Assembly: GCA_902795065.1 (NCBI GenBank)
Contig: CADBJR010000001.1
Span: forward strand, 186,001-250,000
Direction: 5' to 3'
From: an uncultured Coriobacteriaceae bacterium
GTDB lineage: Bacteria; Actinomycetota; Coriobacteriia; Coriobacteriales; Atopobiaceae
DNA: 64,000 nt
This document shows, one piece after another, positions 6,171 through 15,788 of the stretch. A program made the translations under genes and the position numbers. The notes beneath the pieces were generated by a model, which was not told the DNA's origin, did not search any database, and was given only the letters and a program-made list of their open reading frames with translations. How positions within the stretch are numbered: position 1 is the stretch's first letter; each line of letters begins with the position of its first letter.

Positions 6171-7949
6171 CTATACCAAATCGATGAGGACGAGCCATTC
6201 GCTCTCGAGCTCGTCGACGAGTTTCCGTGCATCTGCGATCTCCGCCTGCTTGGCGAGGAGCGCCTCAAAGTCCGTGGGATCGAGTGTATGGAGCTCGGCC
6301 TCGAGCCTGACAGGCTCATCGCGGACCTTCTCAAGCTTCCGCTCGATCGCATCGAGACGCCGCTTGTTGTCGCGTCGCTCGGCGTTCGAGCTCTTGGGCT
6401 TCGAAGCAGGCTTCTCCTGGACCGTCGGAGCGGCGGGAGCCTGGGCACGCTCATCGAGGACGCGCAGGTACTCATCCACACCGCCCGGCATATGCCGAAG
6501 GCGACCGTCGATGATCGCATACTGGTTGTCAGCCACGCGCTCGGCGAGGTAGCGGTCGTGCGTCACGAGCAGAAGGGTGCCCGGCCAGGTGTCGAGCAGA
6601 GATTCGAGCTCGGCGAGCATGTCGGTATCGAGGTCGTTGCCCGGCTCGTCGAGGACGAGGACGTTGGGCTCGTCGATAAGCACGCACAGGAGCGCGAGGC
6701 GACGGCGTTGGCCTCCCGAAAGGTCGGAGATGCGCGTGGTCATGTCGCCCGCGTCGAAACCGAGACGTTCGAGGAGCTTTGAGGGAGATGTGGGCTTTCC
6801 CTCGACGACGAGGTACTGCTTGTAGCGTGCCAGCAGGTCGAGCACGCGCCAATCGCCCTTCTCGGCAAGGTTGTCGAGCTGCTGCGAGAGCCACCCGAAC
6901 CTGACCGATTTCCCGATCTTGACCGTACCCGTGCTCGGCTCGAGCAGCCCCGTCATGATGCGCAGCAGGCTCGTCTTGCCTGCGCCGTTCGTACCGAGGA
7001 TCGACACGCGGTCGCCCGGCCCGACGATCCAGTCGATGCCCTCGAGCACCTTCGAATCGCCGAACGAGAGGCCGACTCCCTCGAGCTCGATGACCTGCTT
7101 GCCGAGGCGCGAGACTGCGAGGCGCTTGAGCTCCACGCTGTTGCGCACGGGCGGGTCGGCTGCGAGCAGCGCACGGGCGGCATCGATCCTGAACTTGGGC
7201 TTCGAGGTGCGCGCTTGGGCACCGTGGGCGAGCCAGTTGAGCTCCTTGCGCAGCGTGTTCTGCCGACGCTCCTCCATGACCGCCGCGATGCGGTCGCGCT
7301 CGACGCGTTGCTGGATGTAGGCGGAGTACCCTCCCTCGAAGGGTTCGACCATGCGGTTGTGGACCTCCCACATGCTCTGGCAGACCTCGTCGAGGAACCA
7401 GCGGTCGTGGGTGACCACGAGCAGCGCACCCTCCCCCTCCGTCCAGCGGCGCTTGAGATGGGCGGCGAGCCAGGAGATGGCATGCATGTCGAGGTGATTG
7501 GTGGGCTCGTCGAGCAAAAGCACGTCCCAGGTGTCGATGAGGACACGTGCGAGGTCGCAGCGGCGGCGCTCGCCGCCCGAGAGCGTGCCCACGGGCGCAT
7601 CGAGCGGGATATCGACGAGCAGCTCGGAGAGGATGGAGCGGATCCGCGCATCGGACGCCCATTCGAATTCGGGGCGGTCGCCGAGCACGGCACGTTTGAC
7701 GGTCGAGGCGTCATCGAGCGAATCGGACTGCCCAATGAAACCCACGGAGACGCCGTTGCGCCAGGTGACCGTTCCCGCATCAGGCTCGACGGTCTTCGAG
7801 ATGATGGAGAGCAGCGTGGATTTGCCATCGCCGTTCGTACCCACGATGCCGATGCGGTCGCCCTCGTAGATGCCGAGCGAGACATCGCCGAGAACCTTCT
7901 TCCCCGGCCACTCGTGAGAGACCTTCTCGAGACCGATCAGGATGCCCAT
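6171..7949 (-). CDS. ABC-F family ATPase, Uup-like
   Basis: This 592-residue protein has two ABC ATPase domains and no membrane segments, the ABC-F plan of ribosome-associated translation factors and resistance proteins. Walker A is GTNGDGKST at 37-45, with LSGGERRRCDLARVL in domain 1; domain 2 has GTNGAGKTS and LSGGQRRRLAL. The C-terminal 60 to 80 residues are charged and coiled-coil-like, as in Uup. The second Walker B reads LVLDEPGNDLD, with Gly where most relatives have Thr. It follows nfo by three bases. Role in translation is known for the family and inferred here. Confidence 0.88.
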   Translation of the reverse strand: MGILIGLEKVSHEWPGKKVLGDVSLGIYEGDRIGIVGTNGDGKSTLLSIISKTVEPDAGTVTWRNGVSVGFIGQSDSLDDASTVKRAVLGDRPEFEWASDARIRSILSELLVDIPLDAPVGTLSGGERRRCDLARVLIDTWDVLLLDEPTNHLDMHAISWLAAHLKRRWTEGEGALLVVTHDRWFLDEVCQSMWEVHNRMVEPFEGGYSAYIQQRVERDRIAAVMEERRQNTLRKELNWLAHGAQARTSKPKFRIDAARALLAADPPVRNSVELKRLAVSRLGKQVIELEGVGLSFGDSKVLEGIDWIVGPGDRVSILGTNGAGKTSLLRIMTGLLEPSTGTVKIGKSVRFGWLSQQLDNLAEKGDWRVLDLLARYKQYLVVEGKPTSPSKLLERLGFDAGDMTTRISDLSGGQRRRLALLCVLIDEPNVLVLDEPGNDLDTDMLAELESLLDTWPGTLLLVTHDRYLAERVADNQYAIIDGRLRHMPGGVDEYLRVLDERAQAPAAPTVQEKPASKPKSSNAERRDNKRRLDAIERKLEKVRDEPVRLEAELHTLDPTDFEALLAKQAEIADARKLVDELESEWLVLIDLV

Positions 7950-7952
7950 GGC

Positions 7953-8804
7953 CTACGCCTCCCCCGCAAGACCCCGGAGCAGCGCGATCTCGGCGGCATA
8001 GCCTTCGATGCCGCCGGGCGTCTCGAGAATCATGGGCAGGTCTCGCAGGGCGGGATGGGTGACGACGCGCTGGAACGCGTCGAGGCCGATGCAGCCGTCG
8101 CCTATCCGCTCGTGGCGATCCTTATGCGCGCCGCGCGGATTCTTGGAATCGTTGAGATGGAGCGCCTTGAGGCGCTCGAGGCCGACCGTGCGGTCGAACT
8201 CGTCGAGGACGCCGTCGAGGTCGCCGGCTATGTCATAGCCGCCATCCCACACATGGCAGGTATCGAGGCAGACGCCGAGCGCATCGGAGCGGCAGGTCCC
8301 CTCTATGATGCGGGCGAGCTCCTCGAAGGTACGCCCGACCTCGGTTCCCTTGCCCGCCATGGTCTCGAGCAGGACGGTCGTCGAGCAGCCGTCGAACAGG
8401 GCGTCGTCAAGCGCCTCAACGATGAGGCGGATGCCCTCGTCGGTTCCCTGCCCCACGTGGGATCCAGGATGGAAGTTGTAGTAGTTGCCGGGAAGGAGCT
8501 CCATGCGCTGCAGGTCCTCGGAGAGGACGCGGCGGGCGAACTCCCTGGTCTCGGGCTTGTCGGAGCACAGGTTCATCGTATAGGGAGCGTGGGCGACGAG
8601 GCGGGAGAAGCCGTGCTCCGCCATGAACGCCTGCAAAGCACGCGCATCATCGGGATCGATGGCCTTCGCGGTTCCACCGCGCGGGTTGCGCGTGAAGAAC
8701 GCGAATGTCGTCGCATCCATCGCATGGGCGACCTCGCCCATGGCGCGGAAACCGTCGGAGGTCGAGAGGTGCCCGCCTATCGCGATCCTATGGTCCGTCA
8801 TCAT
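7953..8804 (-). CDS. nfo: Deoxyribonuclease IV (endonuclease IV)
   Basis: This 283-residue TIM-barrel protein matches the AP endonuclease family 2. The conserved metal-binding segments are visible: NFHPGSHVGQG, LLETMAGKGTEVGRTFEE, GVCLDTCHVWDGGYDI, HLNDSKNPRGAHKDRHERIGDG and a final LETPG. The enzyme nicks DNA 5' to abasic sites in base excision repair using three zinc ions. Its start overlaps the coaBC stop by four bases, indicating coupling. Confidence 0.95.
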   Translation of the reverse strand: MMTDHRIAIGGHLSTSDGFRAMGEVAHAMDATTFAFFTRNPRGGTAKAIDPDDARALQAFMAEHGFSRLVAHAPYTMNLCSDKPETREFARRVLSEDLQRMELLPGNYYNFHPGSHVGQGTDEGIRLIVEALDDALFDGCSTTVLLETMAGKGTEVGRTFEELARIIEGTCRSDALGVCLDTCHVWDGGYDIAGDLDGVLDEFDRTVGLERLKALHLNDSKNPRGAHKDRHERIGDGCIGLDAFQRVVTHPALRDLPMILETPGGIEGYAAEIALLRGLAGEA

Positions 8805-9994
8805 CCCCGTCCTGCGACGAGCGAGGACACGCGGTCGAGCAGGGCGTCCGCCACCTCTGCCTTGGACATGAGGGGCAGCTCCTCGACACCGTCCGCCGTG
8901 ACGAGGCTCACGAGGTTGGTGTCGGATCCGAAGGTCGATGCGGGGTTGGAGACGTCGTTCGCAACGATCATATCGGCGCCCTTGCGGGAGAGCTTGGCCT
9001 GCGCGTAGGCGATGAGGTCGTTCGTCTCGGCGGCGAATCCCACGACCACGCGGTCGCCCTTGGTACGGCAGAGCTCTGCGAGGATGTCCTTGGTCTCGAT
9101 GAGCTCGATGGCCTCGATGTGCTCGACGGACTTCTTGAGCTTGTGGTCAGCGACCGCCTTGGGCGTGTAGTCGGCCACGGCTGCGGAGCAGATCGCGGCG
9201 TCGACGTCGCCGAAGGCTGCCGTGCACGCTTCGAACATGTCCTGCGCGCTCACGACGTCGATACGGTGGACGCCCTCGGGCGTGGGAAGCGCACAGGGGC
9301 CTGCGACGAGCACGACCTGCGCACCGCGATCGGCTGCCGCCTCCGCGATGGCGAATCCCATCTTGCCCGATGAGGCGTTGGCAATGTAGCGCACGGAGTC
9401 GATTGCCTCGTGCGTGGAGCCTGCGTTGACGAGGAGCTTGAACCCCGCGAGGTCGCGGCGGAGCTCGAGGCGGGCAACGACATCGTCGACGATCTGCTCG
9501 ACCGACGCAAGCTTGCCCTCGCCCACATCACCGCAGGCGAGAAGGCCGCTCGTGGGCATGATGAAGCCATAGCCGCGCTCCCGCAGGTGCGCGACGTTAT
9601 CCTGCGTCGCCTCGTCCTGCCACATATGCACGTTCATCGCGGGCGCGATGACGCAGGGGCACTGGAGCGCGAGGACCGTGGTCGACACGCAGTCATCCGC
9701 GATCCCCGCGGAGACCTTCGCCATGATGTCGGCGGTCGCGGGGACGATGATGCAGATGTCCGCCCATCCCGCGAGCATGATGTGCGGATTGGGCGACTCG
9801 GGATAATCGAAGAGGTCGGTGAGGACCGGATGGTGCGAGAGCGCCTCGAACGTGATGGGGCCCACGAATCTGCAGGCATCCTCGGTCATGGCGACGCGAA
9901 CGTCGCATCCCGCATCCTGCAGCCTGCGCACGACGTCGCAGGCCTTGTACGCCGCTATTCCCCCGGACACGGCGACGAGCACACGTTTCTTCAT
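8801..9994 (-). CDS. coaBC: Bifunctional phosphopantothenoylcysteine decarboxylase/phosphopantothenate-cysteine ligase
   Basis: This 397-residue protein catalyses two steps of coenzyme A synthesis. The N-terminal CoaC flavoprotein domain (about 1-180) starts with VAVSGGIAAYKACDVVR, carries the active-site region EALSHHPV and the substrate clamp GLLACGDVGEGKLA. The C-terminal CoaB domain (about 185-397) begins with LLVNAGSTHEAIDSVRYI and the conserved NASSGKMGFAIAEAA. Length is normal for Dfp/CoaBC. It sits between the zinc-ribbon gene, which ends one base away, and nfo. Confidence 0.96.
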   Translation of the reverse strand: MKKRVLVAVSGGIAAYKACDVVRRLQDAGCDVRVAMTEDACRFVGPITFEALSHHPVLTDLFDYPESPNPHIMLAGWADICIIVPATADIMAKVSAGIADDCVSTTVLALQCPCVIAPAMNVHMWQDEATQDNVAHLRERGYGFIMPTSGLLACGDVGEGKLASVEQIVDDVVARLELRRDLAGFKLLVNAGSTHEAIDSVRYIANASSGKMGFAIAEAAADRGAQVVLVAGPCALPTPEGVHRIDVVSAQDMFEACTAAFGDVDAAICSAAVADYTPKAVADHKLKKSVEHIEAIELIETKDILAELCRTKGDRVVVGFAAETNDLIAYAQAKLSRKGADMIVANDVSNPASTFGSDTNLVSLVTADGVEELPLMSKAEVADALLDRVSSLVAGRG

Positions 9995-10711
9995 CTAGAG
10001 CTCCTCTACGACGAGAATCCGGTGGCAGTACGGGCACTCGCTGATCACGGGACCGCGGCTGAGCTTGCGGTACGCCTCCTCCTGGAGCTTGACGCGGCAG
10101 GTCGAGGGGACGTTTCCATGCAGGCGCTCCACCGCGAGGCCGCCGAAGCGCTTCGCTGCGGCATCGTAGCGTGCGATGATGTCCTCGGTGATCTCGGAAA
10201 CGACGGTTACGCGCTCGGCATTGAGGTCGGCGATACGCGCCTGGATATCGGCGCTATCCTCGGAAAACGACTTCTTGAGCGACTCCTCCTCCGCAAGGAG
10301 GCGGGCTGCGATCGCCCTGAGCTTGTCCTCCGATGCCTTCGCCGCCTCGAGCTTGTCGAGCAGCGGCCCCAGGTTGAACTCGATCTTCTCGAGCTTCTTG
10401 GCGAGCGAGGAGAGCTTGGCGTCGAGGGCCTGCACCTCCTTGTAGGTGCGGCTCGACTCGTCGATCGACGCCTTCACCTCGAGGCGCTCCCGCTCGTAGG
10501 CGGCATGCTGGTCCTGAAGGTCGGCGATGTCGATCTCGATGTCCTTGCGGGCCCCGATGGCGCGTTTGAGCTCGGAGGCGAGCTTCTTCTTGGCCTGCGA
10601 GGCGGAGATGAGCTTCGCCGCCTGCGGCATGGCCTCGAGTTGCGCCTTCGCGCGCATGAGGTCGAGATCGATCTCCTGGAGCCTCAGCAGTGCGCTTGCA
10701 ACTTCTTCCAT
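9995..10711 (-). CDS. Coiled-coil protein with C4-type zinc-ribbon
   Basis: This 238-residue protein is mostly a long alpha-helical coiled coil (about 1-170) followed by a short C-terminal zinc-ribbon (CT398-like family). The second knuckle CPYCHR is intact near the C-terminus, but the first is STCRV rather than C-x2-C, so one ligand appears lost. The ATG at 10711 was chosen because the coiled coil begins there; it lies 10 bases after the desulfurase stop. The family is of uncertain function and is often found next to nucleotide or RNA metabolism genes. Confidence 0.8.
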   Translation of the reverse strand: MEEVASALLRLQEIDLDLMRAKAQLEAMPQAAKLISASQAKKKLASELKRAIGARKDIEIDIADLQDQHAAYERERLEVKASIDESSRTYKEVQALDAKLSSLAKKLEKIEFNLGPLLDKLEAAKASEDKLRAIAARLLAEEESLKKSFSEDSADIQARIADLNAERVTVVSEITEDIIARYDAAAKRFGGLAVERLHGNVPSTCRVKLQEEAYRKLSRGPVISECPYCHRILVVEEL

Positions 10712-10721
10712 CTCTCCCACC

Positions 10722-11882
10722 TTACCTGCGGAGCTTGCCGATACATGCGATGAGGGCATCCGCGCATGCATCGAGGTCGGATGCCGCGACGCGCTCGTCG
10801 AACGAGATGCGCAGCGCGCCGAGCGACTCCTCGCGCGGAAGGCCCATGGCGGATAGGACGTGGCTGGGATCGAGCGATGCGGCGGAACATGCGGACCCCG
10901 ATGAGATCGCGAATCCCGCCGCGTCGAGCGCGAGCAGGACCGAGCCCGCCTCGATGCCGCGCACGAACACGCTGACCGTTCCGGGAAGGCGCCGTCCATC
11001 GAAGGGGACGTCTGCCGTCGGGAAGATGCCGCGGTCGGCGGCAACGAGCTTGTCTACGACGGTCTGAGACAGGATGCGGAGCTCTCCGGCGTGCCCGGCA
11101 TGGGCCGAGGCGGATGCCTTGGCAGCTGCCGCGAAGGCGAGGGCGCCGGAAACGTTCTGGGTGCCGGGACGGAGTCCGCGCTCCTGCCCGCCCCCGTGGA
11201 GGCGTGGCTTCAGGCGGACGCCTGATTTAAGGAACAGGGCGCCGACGCCCACGGGGCCGCCGACCTTATGGGCGGTGACGGAGAGCGCGTCGACCGCATC
11301 GGCATCGAGCGGGACGCGCGTGAATGCCTGGACGGCATCGGTGTGGAAGAGCGCGCCGACGGCATGCGCGCAGGCGGCGAGCTCCCGGACAGGCTGGACG
11401 ATGCCGGTCTCGTTGTTCGCGGTCATGATGGAGACGAGCGCGACGCGACGGTCGAGAAGCGGCTCGAGCGCAGCGGGTTCGATGAAGCCGTCTCGCGTGG
11501 GCATCACGGTGCGTACCTCGAAGCCGCGGTTCCTGAGCTCGGGAGCGCAGGTGAGCACCGCCTCGTGCTCGATCGCGGAGATGACCACGACGTCGCGTGC
11601 GCTGTCCTTCATACGCGCAGCTTCAGCGAGGCCGAAGACCGCGAGGTTGTCGCTTTCGGTTCCACCCGAGGTGAAGAGCACCTCCGCAGGACGAACGGAA
11701 CGTCCTATGGTTCGCGCGAGGTTCTTGCGCGCGCCCTCGAGCGCGCGAGCCGCCTCGCGCCCGGGCGTGTGGAGCGAGTTGGGGTTCGCCCCCGCATAAT
11801 CGGACGACGCATAGGCGGCGAGGGCTGCGAGCGCCTCGGGGCGAAGCGGCGAGGAAGCGGCATGGTCGAGGTAGACGGTCAA
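10722..11882 (-). CDS. Cysteine desulfurase, NifS/IscS family
   Basis: This 386-residue PLP enzyme removes sulfur from cysteine for iron-sulfur clusters or tRNA thiolation. The PLP lysine is Lys206 in SVTAHKVGGP, His105 lies in SAIEHEAV, and the catalytic Cys332 lies in ISSGSACSAAS, a position typical of group I enzymes. It starts three bases after rpe. No iscU or mnmA lies in the window, so the acceptor is not evident from context. Confidence 0.93.
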   Translation of the reverse strand: MTVYLDHAASSPLRPEALAALAAYASSDYAGANPNSLHTPGREAARALEGARKNLARTIGRSVRPAEVLFTSGGTESDNLAVFGLAEAARMKDSARDVVVISAIEHEAVLTCAPELRNRGFEVRTVMPTRDGFIEPAALEPLLDRRVALVSIMTANNETGIVQPVRELAACAHAVGALFHTDAVQAFTRVPLDADAVDALSVTAHKVGGPVGVGALFLKSGVRLKPRLHGGGQERGLRPGTQNVSGALAFAAAAKASASAHAGHAGELRILSQTVVDKLVAADRGIFPTADVPFDGRRLPGTVSVFVRGIEAGSVLLALDAAGFAISSGSACSAASLDPSHVLSAMGLPREESLGALRISFDERVAASDLDACADALIACIGKLRR

Positions 11883-11885
11883 AGC

Positions 11886-12548
11886 CTACGCCCCCTCTGC
11901 GATGCGTTTGAGCTCCGCGATGCGCGCCGCGCGGTCCCGGGCTCCGTAGACACCGCTGCCCGCGACGAGCAGGTTCGCTCCGGCATCGGCGGCGCGCCTG
12001 ACGGTGTCGGGACCGATGCCGCCGTCGACCTGGATCCATGGGTCGGCGCCGATGCGGTCGCACGCGGCCCTGACCTGTGCGATCTTGGGAAGCATGGCGT
12101 CGATGAAGGATTGGCCGCCGAACCCCGGGTAGACCGTCATGACGAGGATGAGCTCGATGTCGGCGAGGTACGGGAAGACTGCCTCGGCAGGCGTGTCGGG
12201 GCTGATGGCGATGCCGGCTCCACGCCCTGACGCATGGATGCGCCCGATCATCTCGGCAGCGTCGCGCGCAGCTTCGAGATGGAAGGTGACGAGGTCGGCC
12301 CTCGCCTTGATGTAGTCATCGATGACATCGTCGGGATTCGACACCATGAGGTGCGCGTCGACGGGAAGCGCGGTGCGGGCTTTGACCTGCTTCAGGATGC
12401 CCGGACCGAACGAGAGGTTGGGAACGAAATGGCCGTCCATGACATCGTAGTGCACCCAATCCGCGGTCGCGACGGCGTCGAGATCGGCGCCGAGCCCCAT
12501 GAAGTCGGCGGACAGGATGGACGGTGCGATGGAGATCGGCTTGGTCAT
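11886..12548 (-). CDS. rpe: Ribulose-phosphate 3-epimerase
   Basis: This 220-residue TIM-barrel enzyme interconverts ribulose-5-phosphate and xylulose-5-phosphate in the pentose phosphate pathway. It has the signatures APSILSADF near the start, VHYDVMDGHFVPNLSFGP with metal ligands, LMVSNPDD, MTVYPGFGGQSFI and VDGGIGPDT. The ATG at 12548 overlaps the gpsA stop in an ATGA and gives the family's usual length; an upstream start at 12611 would add 21 non-conserved residues. Confidence 0.95.
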   Translation of the reverse strand: MTKPISIAPSILSADFMGLGADLDAVATADWVHYDVMDGHFVPNLSFGPGILKQVKARTALPVDAHLMVSNPDDVIDDYIKARADLVTFHLEAARDAAEMIGRIHASGRGAGIAISPDTPAEAVFPYLADIELILVMTVYPGFGGQSFIDAMLPKIAQVRAACDRIGADPWIQVDGGIGPDTVRRAADAGANLLVAGSGVYGARDRAARIAELKRIAEGA

Positions 12549-13570
12549 GATACGGCTCCGTTCCTCGAATAACCGTAGAATTCCTCGTTGGGAACACGTC
12601 CGAGCAGGCACTCGACTGCACCGTCGATGGAGAGCCCGTGGTAGAGCACATCGTTCACGACGTGCGAGATGGGAGCCTCGATCCCGCGTTCATCGGCGAG
12701 CTCGCAGACGCTCACGCAGGCGCGGGCGCCCTCGACGACCATGTGGGTGCGCGCCTGGTACTGCTCGAGCGTCTCGCCGGCCACGAGCGCCTCGCCGAAG
12801 GTGCGGTTGCGCGAATGCTGTGAGGTGCAGGTCACGACGAGGTCGCCCATGCCCGCGAGCCCCATGGCCGTAAGCGGATTGCCGCCAAGGACCGAGACCA
12901 TGCGACCGATCTCCGCGATGCCGCGCGTCATGAGCGCCGCGAGCGTGTTGTCGCCCGCTCCCCTGCCGGCGGCGATACCGCAGGCGATGGCGATGACGTT
13001 CTTGACGGCGCTGCACACCTCGACGCCGACGATATCGTCGGACGTGTAGGCGCGGAAGACGCTCGAGGCGAGGAGGTTTTGGAAGACGAGGGCGATGTCC
13101 GGATCCTCGGAGGCGATGACGGCCGCGGACACGGCACCGTGCACGATCTCCTCCGCGTGGTTGGGGCCGGCGAGCACAGCGATGCGGCGCGGGTTTCCGA
13201 TCTCATCGGCGACGACCTCGTGCATGAGCTTGTGCGATGGCGTCTCGATGCCCTTCGTGAGAACGAGGACGGGAACGTCGCCCGAGATGTGCGGGGCGAG
13301 GTCGCGGACCGTCGCCCGAAGGTATGCGGACGGAGATGCGAGGATGATGGCGCCGGCGCCATCGACGGCGGCGGCCATCGATGTTGAGGCGACGACGTTG
13401 GATGCGAGCAGCGCATCCGTGAGATAGACGGGATTGCGGTGCTCCTCGGTGATCGATCGTGCGATGCGCTCCTCCCGAGCCCAGAGGCAGACCTCATCGG
13501 CATGCGGGGCCACGAGGGCCGTGATGCCTGTTCCCCAGGAGCCCGCGCCTATGATGGCCACGCGACGCAA
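12545..13570 (-). CDS. gpsA: Glycerol-3-phosphate dehydrogenase [NAD(P)+]
   Basis: This 341-residue enzyme reduces dihydroxyacetone phosphate to sn-glycerol-3-phosphate for phospholipid synthesis. The Rossmann motif GAGSWGTGITAL is at 8-19. Family signatures LTKGIE, VLAGPNHAEEI, the SAVKNVIAIACGIAAG active-site lysine region and GMGDLVVTCTSQHSRNR are present. It follows plsY by three bases, which makes sense because PlsY uses the product. der-plsY-gpsA is a widely conserved order. Confidence 0.96.
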   Translation of the reverse strand: MRRVAIIGAGSWGTGITALVAPHADEVCLWAREERIARSITEEHRNPVYLTDALLASNVVASTSMAAAVDGAGAIILASPSAYLRATVRDLAPHISGDVPVLVLTKGIETPSHKLMHEVVADEIGNPRRIAVLAGPNHAEEIVHGAVSAAVIASEDPDIALVFQNLLASSVFRAYTSDDIVGVEVCSAVKNVIAIACGIAAGRGAGDNTLAALMTRGIAEIGRMVSVLGGNPLTAMGLAGMGDLVVTCTSQHSRNRTFGEALVAGETLEQYQARTHMVVEGARACVSVCELADERGIEAPISHVVNDVLYHGLSIDGAVECLLGRVPNEEFYGYSRNGAVS

Positions 13571-13573
13571 ACC

Positions 13574-14239
13574 CTACGCCTTCCTCTCGGAATTGAACGA
13601 GAACCGCTTCTCCTCCCCCTTGAGGAGCTTGCGGATGTTGGAGCGATGCGCCCAGATCACGAGCGCCGCGACTGCGGCGAGCGGGATGAGCGAGACGGGC
13701 GCGACGCCGAAGATGAGCCCAAGGATGGGCAGCGACGCCGCCGCAGAGCATGAGGCGAGCGAGACGAAACGCGTGGGCAGCACCACCACGAGGAACACGA
13801 CGAGCAGGCAGAGCGCGATCTGCCACTTGAAGGCGAGAGCCGCCCCGAAGCCCGTGGCGATTCCCTTGCCGCCGTGGAACTTGAGGTAGCACGAGAAGAC
13901 GTGGCCGCAGATGCATGCGACGTAGACGATGGCGATGACGATGCCTGAGGGCTGATCCGGAGCGATGGCCTTGACCTCGACCTGCCCCATCGCGGGGATG
14001 ATGAGGCGTGCGATCATCATGGAGACGAAGCCCTTGCCCGCGTCGAGCAGCAGCGTGAGTCCTGATGCGCCCACGCCCGCAGCTCGCGCGACGTTGGTGG
14101 TTCCGATGTTCCCGGAACCCACCTTGCGGACATCGACGCCGTGCGCCCTGGCGACGAGCAGGCCGAAGGGAATGCCGCAGAGCAGGTAGGCGATGATGCA
14201 GGACAGGATGGTCGGGAAGATGAGTCGTGCCATGGTCAT
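13574..14239 (-). CDS. plsY: Glycerol-3-phosphate acyltransferase PlsY
   Basis: This 221-residue membrane enzyme transfers acyl groups from acyl-phosphate to glycerol-3-phosphate. Five or so hydrophobic segments are visible, with the conserved motifs KVGSGNIGTTNVAR and LLDAGKG and a KFHGGKGIATG segment, the three PlsY signatures. The start at 14239 overlaps the der stop (ATGA); ATG at 14233 is an alternative. The C-terminus is charged, as usual. Confidence 0.94.
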   Translation of the reverse strand: MTMARLIFPTILSCIIAYLLCGIPFGLLVARAHGVDVRKVGSGNIGTTNVARAAGVGASGLTLLLDAGKGFVSMMIARLIIPAMGQVEVKAIAPDQPSGIVIAIVYVACICGHVFSCYLKFHGGKGIATGFGAALAFKWQIALCLLVVFLVVVLPTRFVSLASCSAAASLPILGLIFGVAPVSLIPLAAVAALVIWAHRSNIRKLLKGEEKRFSFNSERKA

Positions 14240-15561
14240 CACTCGCTCTTCTTGCGGAACCGCAGACGGATGGGGGTACCCGTGAGGTCGAAGCGCTCGC
14301 GGATACGGTTCTCGAGATAGCGCTCGAAGTTGTCGTCGACGAGATCGGGGAAATTGCAGAAGAACGTGAAGACGGGCGGTTCCGTTCCCGTCTGGGTTGC
14401 GTACATGAGCTTGAGGCGGCGGCCCTTCTCGCTGACCGTATGCCCGCCCTCGCGGAGCGCGGCGAGGAAGTCGTTGAGCTCGGAGGTCCTGATCTGGGCA
14501 CGATGCGCCTGCGCCGCAGCGAGGGCGGCATCGAAGACCTTTCCCACGGCACGGCCCGTGAGCGCGGAGATGTTGAGCGTGGGCGCCCAGGGGGCGAATG
14601 CCATGCGCTGCGCGAGCGACTGCATGAGGTCGGTCTGCTTCTGGGGCTCGTCGATGAGGTCCCATTTGTTGAGCAGGATGACGATGGCGCAGCCGCGGTC
14701 GACCGCCATGTTGGCGAGCTTCTGGTCCTGCTCGGTGACGCCGATCGAGGAGTCGACCACGAGCAGGCAGACATCGGCCTTGTCCATAGCCATGAGGCCG
14801 CGCACGTAGCTGTAGTACTCGACGTCCTCATGCACCTGGTTCTGCTTGCGGATGCCCGCGGTGTCGACAATCTTGATGATCGTGCCGTTGTGGTCGACGA
14901 AGGAGTCGATGGCATCGCGCGTGGTCCCCGCGACATCGGAGACGATCGAGCGGTTGGCTCCGAGCAGGCGGTTGGTGAGCGACGACTTGCCCACGTTGGG
15001 GCGTCCGATGATGGCGATCGAGAGGTCCTCGACCACATCGTCCTCGTCATCGGTCTCCTCGGGGAGCGCCGCGACGATCTCATCGAGCAGATCTCCCGTC
15101 CCGTGTCCGTGGAGCGCGGAGAGCGGCATCGGCTCGCCGATGCCGAGCGACCAGAACTCCCAGAGCTTCTCATCCTCGTGGTCGGGGTCATCGCACTTGT
15201 TGACCATGAGGAAGACGGGCTTGTCGCCCTTGCGCAGGATGCGCGCGACCTCCTCGTCCTCGTCGGTCACGCCGACCGAGCCATCCACGACGAAGATGAT
15301 GACATCGGCCTCGTCGCATGCGGCGAGCGCCTGCTCGCGGATGCGCGGGGCGAAGCTGTCGGTGGATTTGATCGATTCGATGCCGCCGGTGTCGACGAGC
15401 ACGAAGGAGCGCCCGTTCCAGTCGGTGGTGTGGTACGAACGGTCGCGGGTGACGCCGCGCGACTCGTGGACGATGGCATCCCGTGCCTCGGCTAAACGAT
15501 TGACCAGCGTGGACTTTCCCACGTTAGGACGCCCGACGATAGCTACGATAGGTTTGGGCAT
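14239..15561 (-). CDS. der: Ribosome biogenesis GTPase Der (EngA)
   Basis: This 440-residue protein has two tandem GTPase domains, unique to Der, and a C-terminal KH-like domain. The P-loops are GRPNVGKST (10-18) and GRPNVGKSS (186-194); DTGG and DTAG switch II motifs and NKCD/NKWD specificity motifs are present. It acts in 50S subunit maturation. It heads the der-plsY-gpsA-rpe operon; its promoter must lie in the 227 bases shared with the divergent 79-residue gene. Confidence 0.96.
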   Translation of the reverse strand: MPKPIVAIVGRPNVGKSTLVNRLAEARDAIVHESRGVTRDRSYHTTDWNGRSFVLVDTGGIESIKSTDSFAPRIREQALAACDEADVIIFVVDGSVGVTDEDEEVARILRKGDKPVFLMVNKCDDPDHEDEKLWEFWSLGIGEPMPLSALHGHGTGDLLDEIVAALPEETDDEDDVVEDLSIAIIGRPNVGKSSLTNRLLGANRSIVSDVAGTTRDAIDSFVDHNGTIIKIVDTAGIRKQNQVHEDVEYYSYVRGLMAMDKADVCLLVVDSSIGVTEQDQKLANMAVDRGCAIVILLNKWDLIDEPQKQTDLMQSLAQRMAFAPWAPTLNISALTGRAVGKVFDAALAAAQAHRAQIRTSELNDFLAALREGGHTVSEKGRRLKLMYATQTGTEPPVFTFFCNFPDLVDDNFERYLENRIRERFDLTGTPIRLRFRKKSE

Positions 15562-15788
15562 GGCACTCCTCAGACTATGCGGTTAACTTCTCAATGATAG
15601 CAGAAGCGGGAATAGATGGCGCATTCCAGCCGTTTGGAACGCGTTCCTGCAGCTTTGACGAATGATGCGTTACATACTTCATCACTTGGAAACTAATCTT
15701 CTCGATTCTGAGACGGAATCGTCTGCGCTTACGTATAGGGGTAGAAAGACCGAATAGGAACCCGGCGCAACGAGAGATAGGAACTGCA
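15562..15788. promoter_or_regulatory. Divergent control region between der and the 79-residue gene
   Basis: This 227-base gap contains a perfect 12-bp palindrome GGAACGCGTTCC at 15636-15647 and an inverted repeat CGATTC-N7-GAATCG at 15703-15721. A TATAGG at 15734-15739 might be a -10 box for the plus-strand gene, but no good -35 was found. The same GTATAGG string occurs at 16149-16155 ahead of the next plus-strand gene. Confidence 0.35.
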
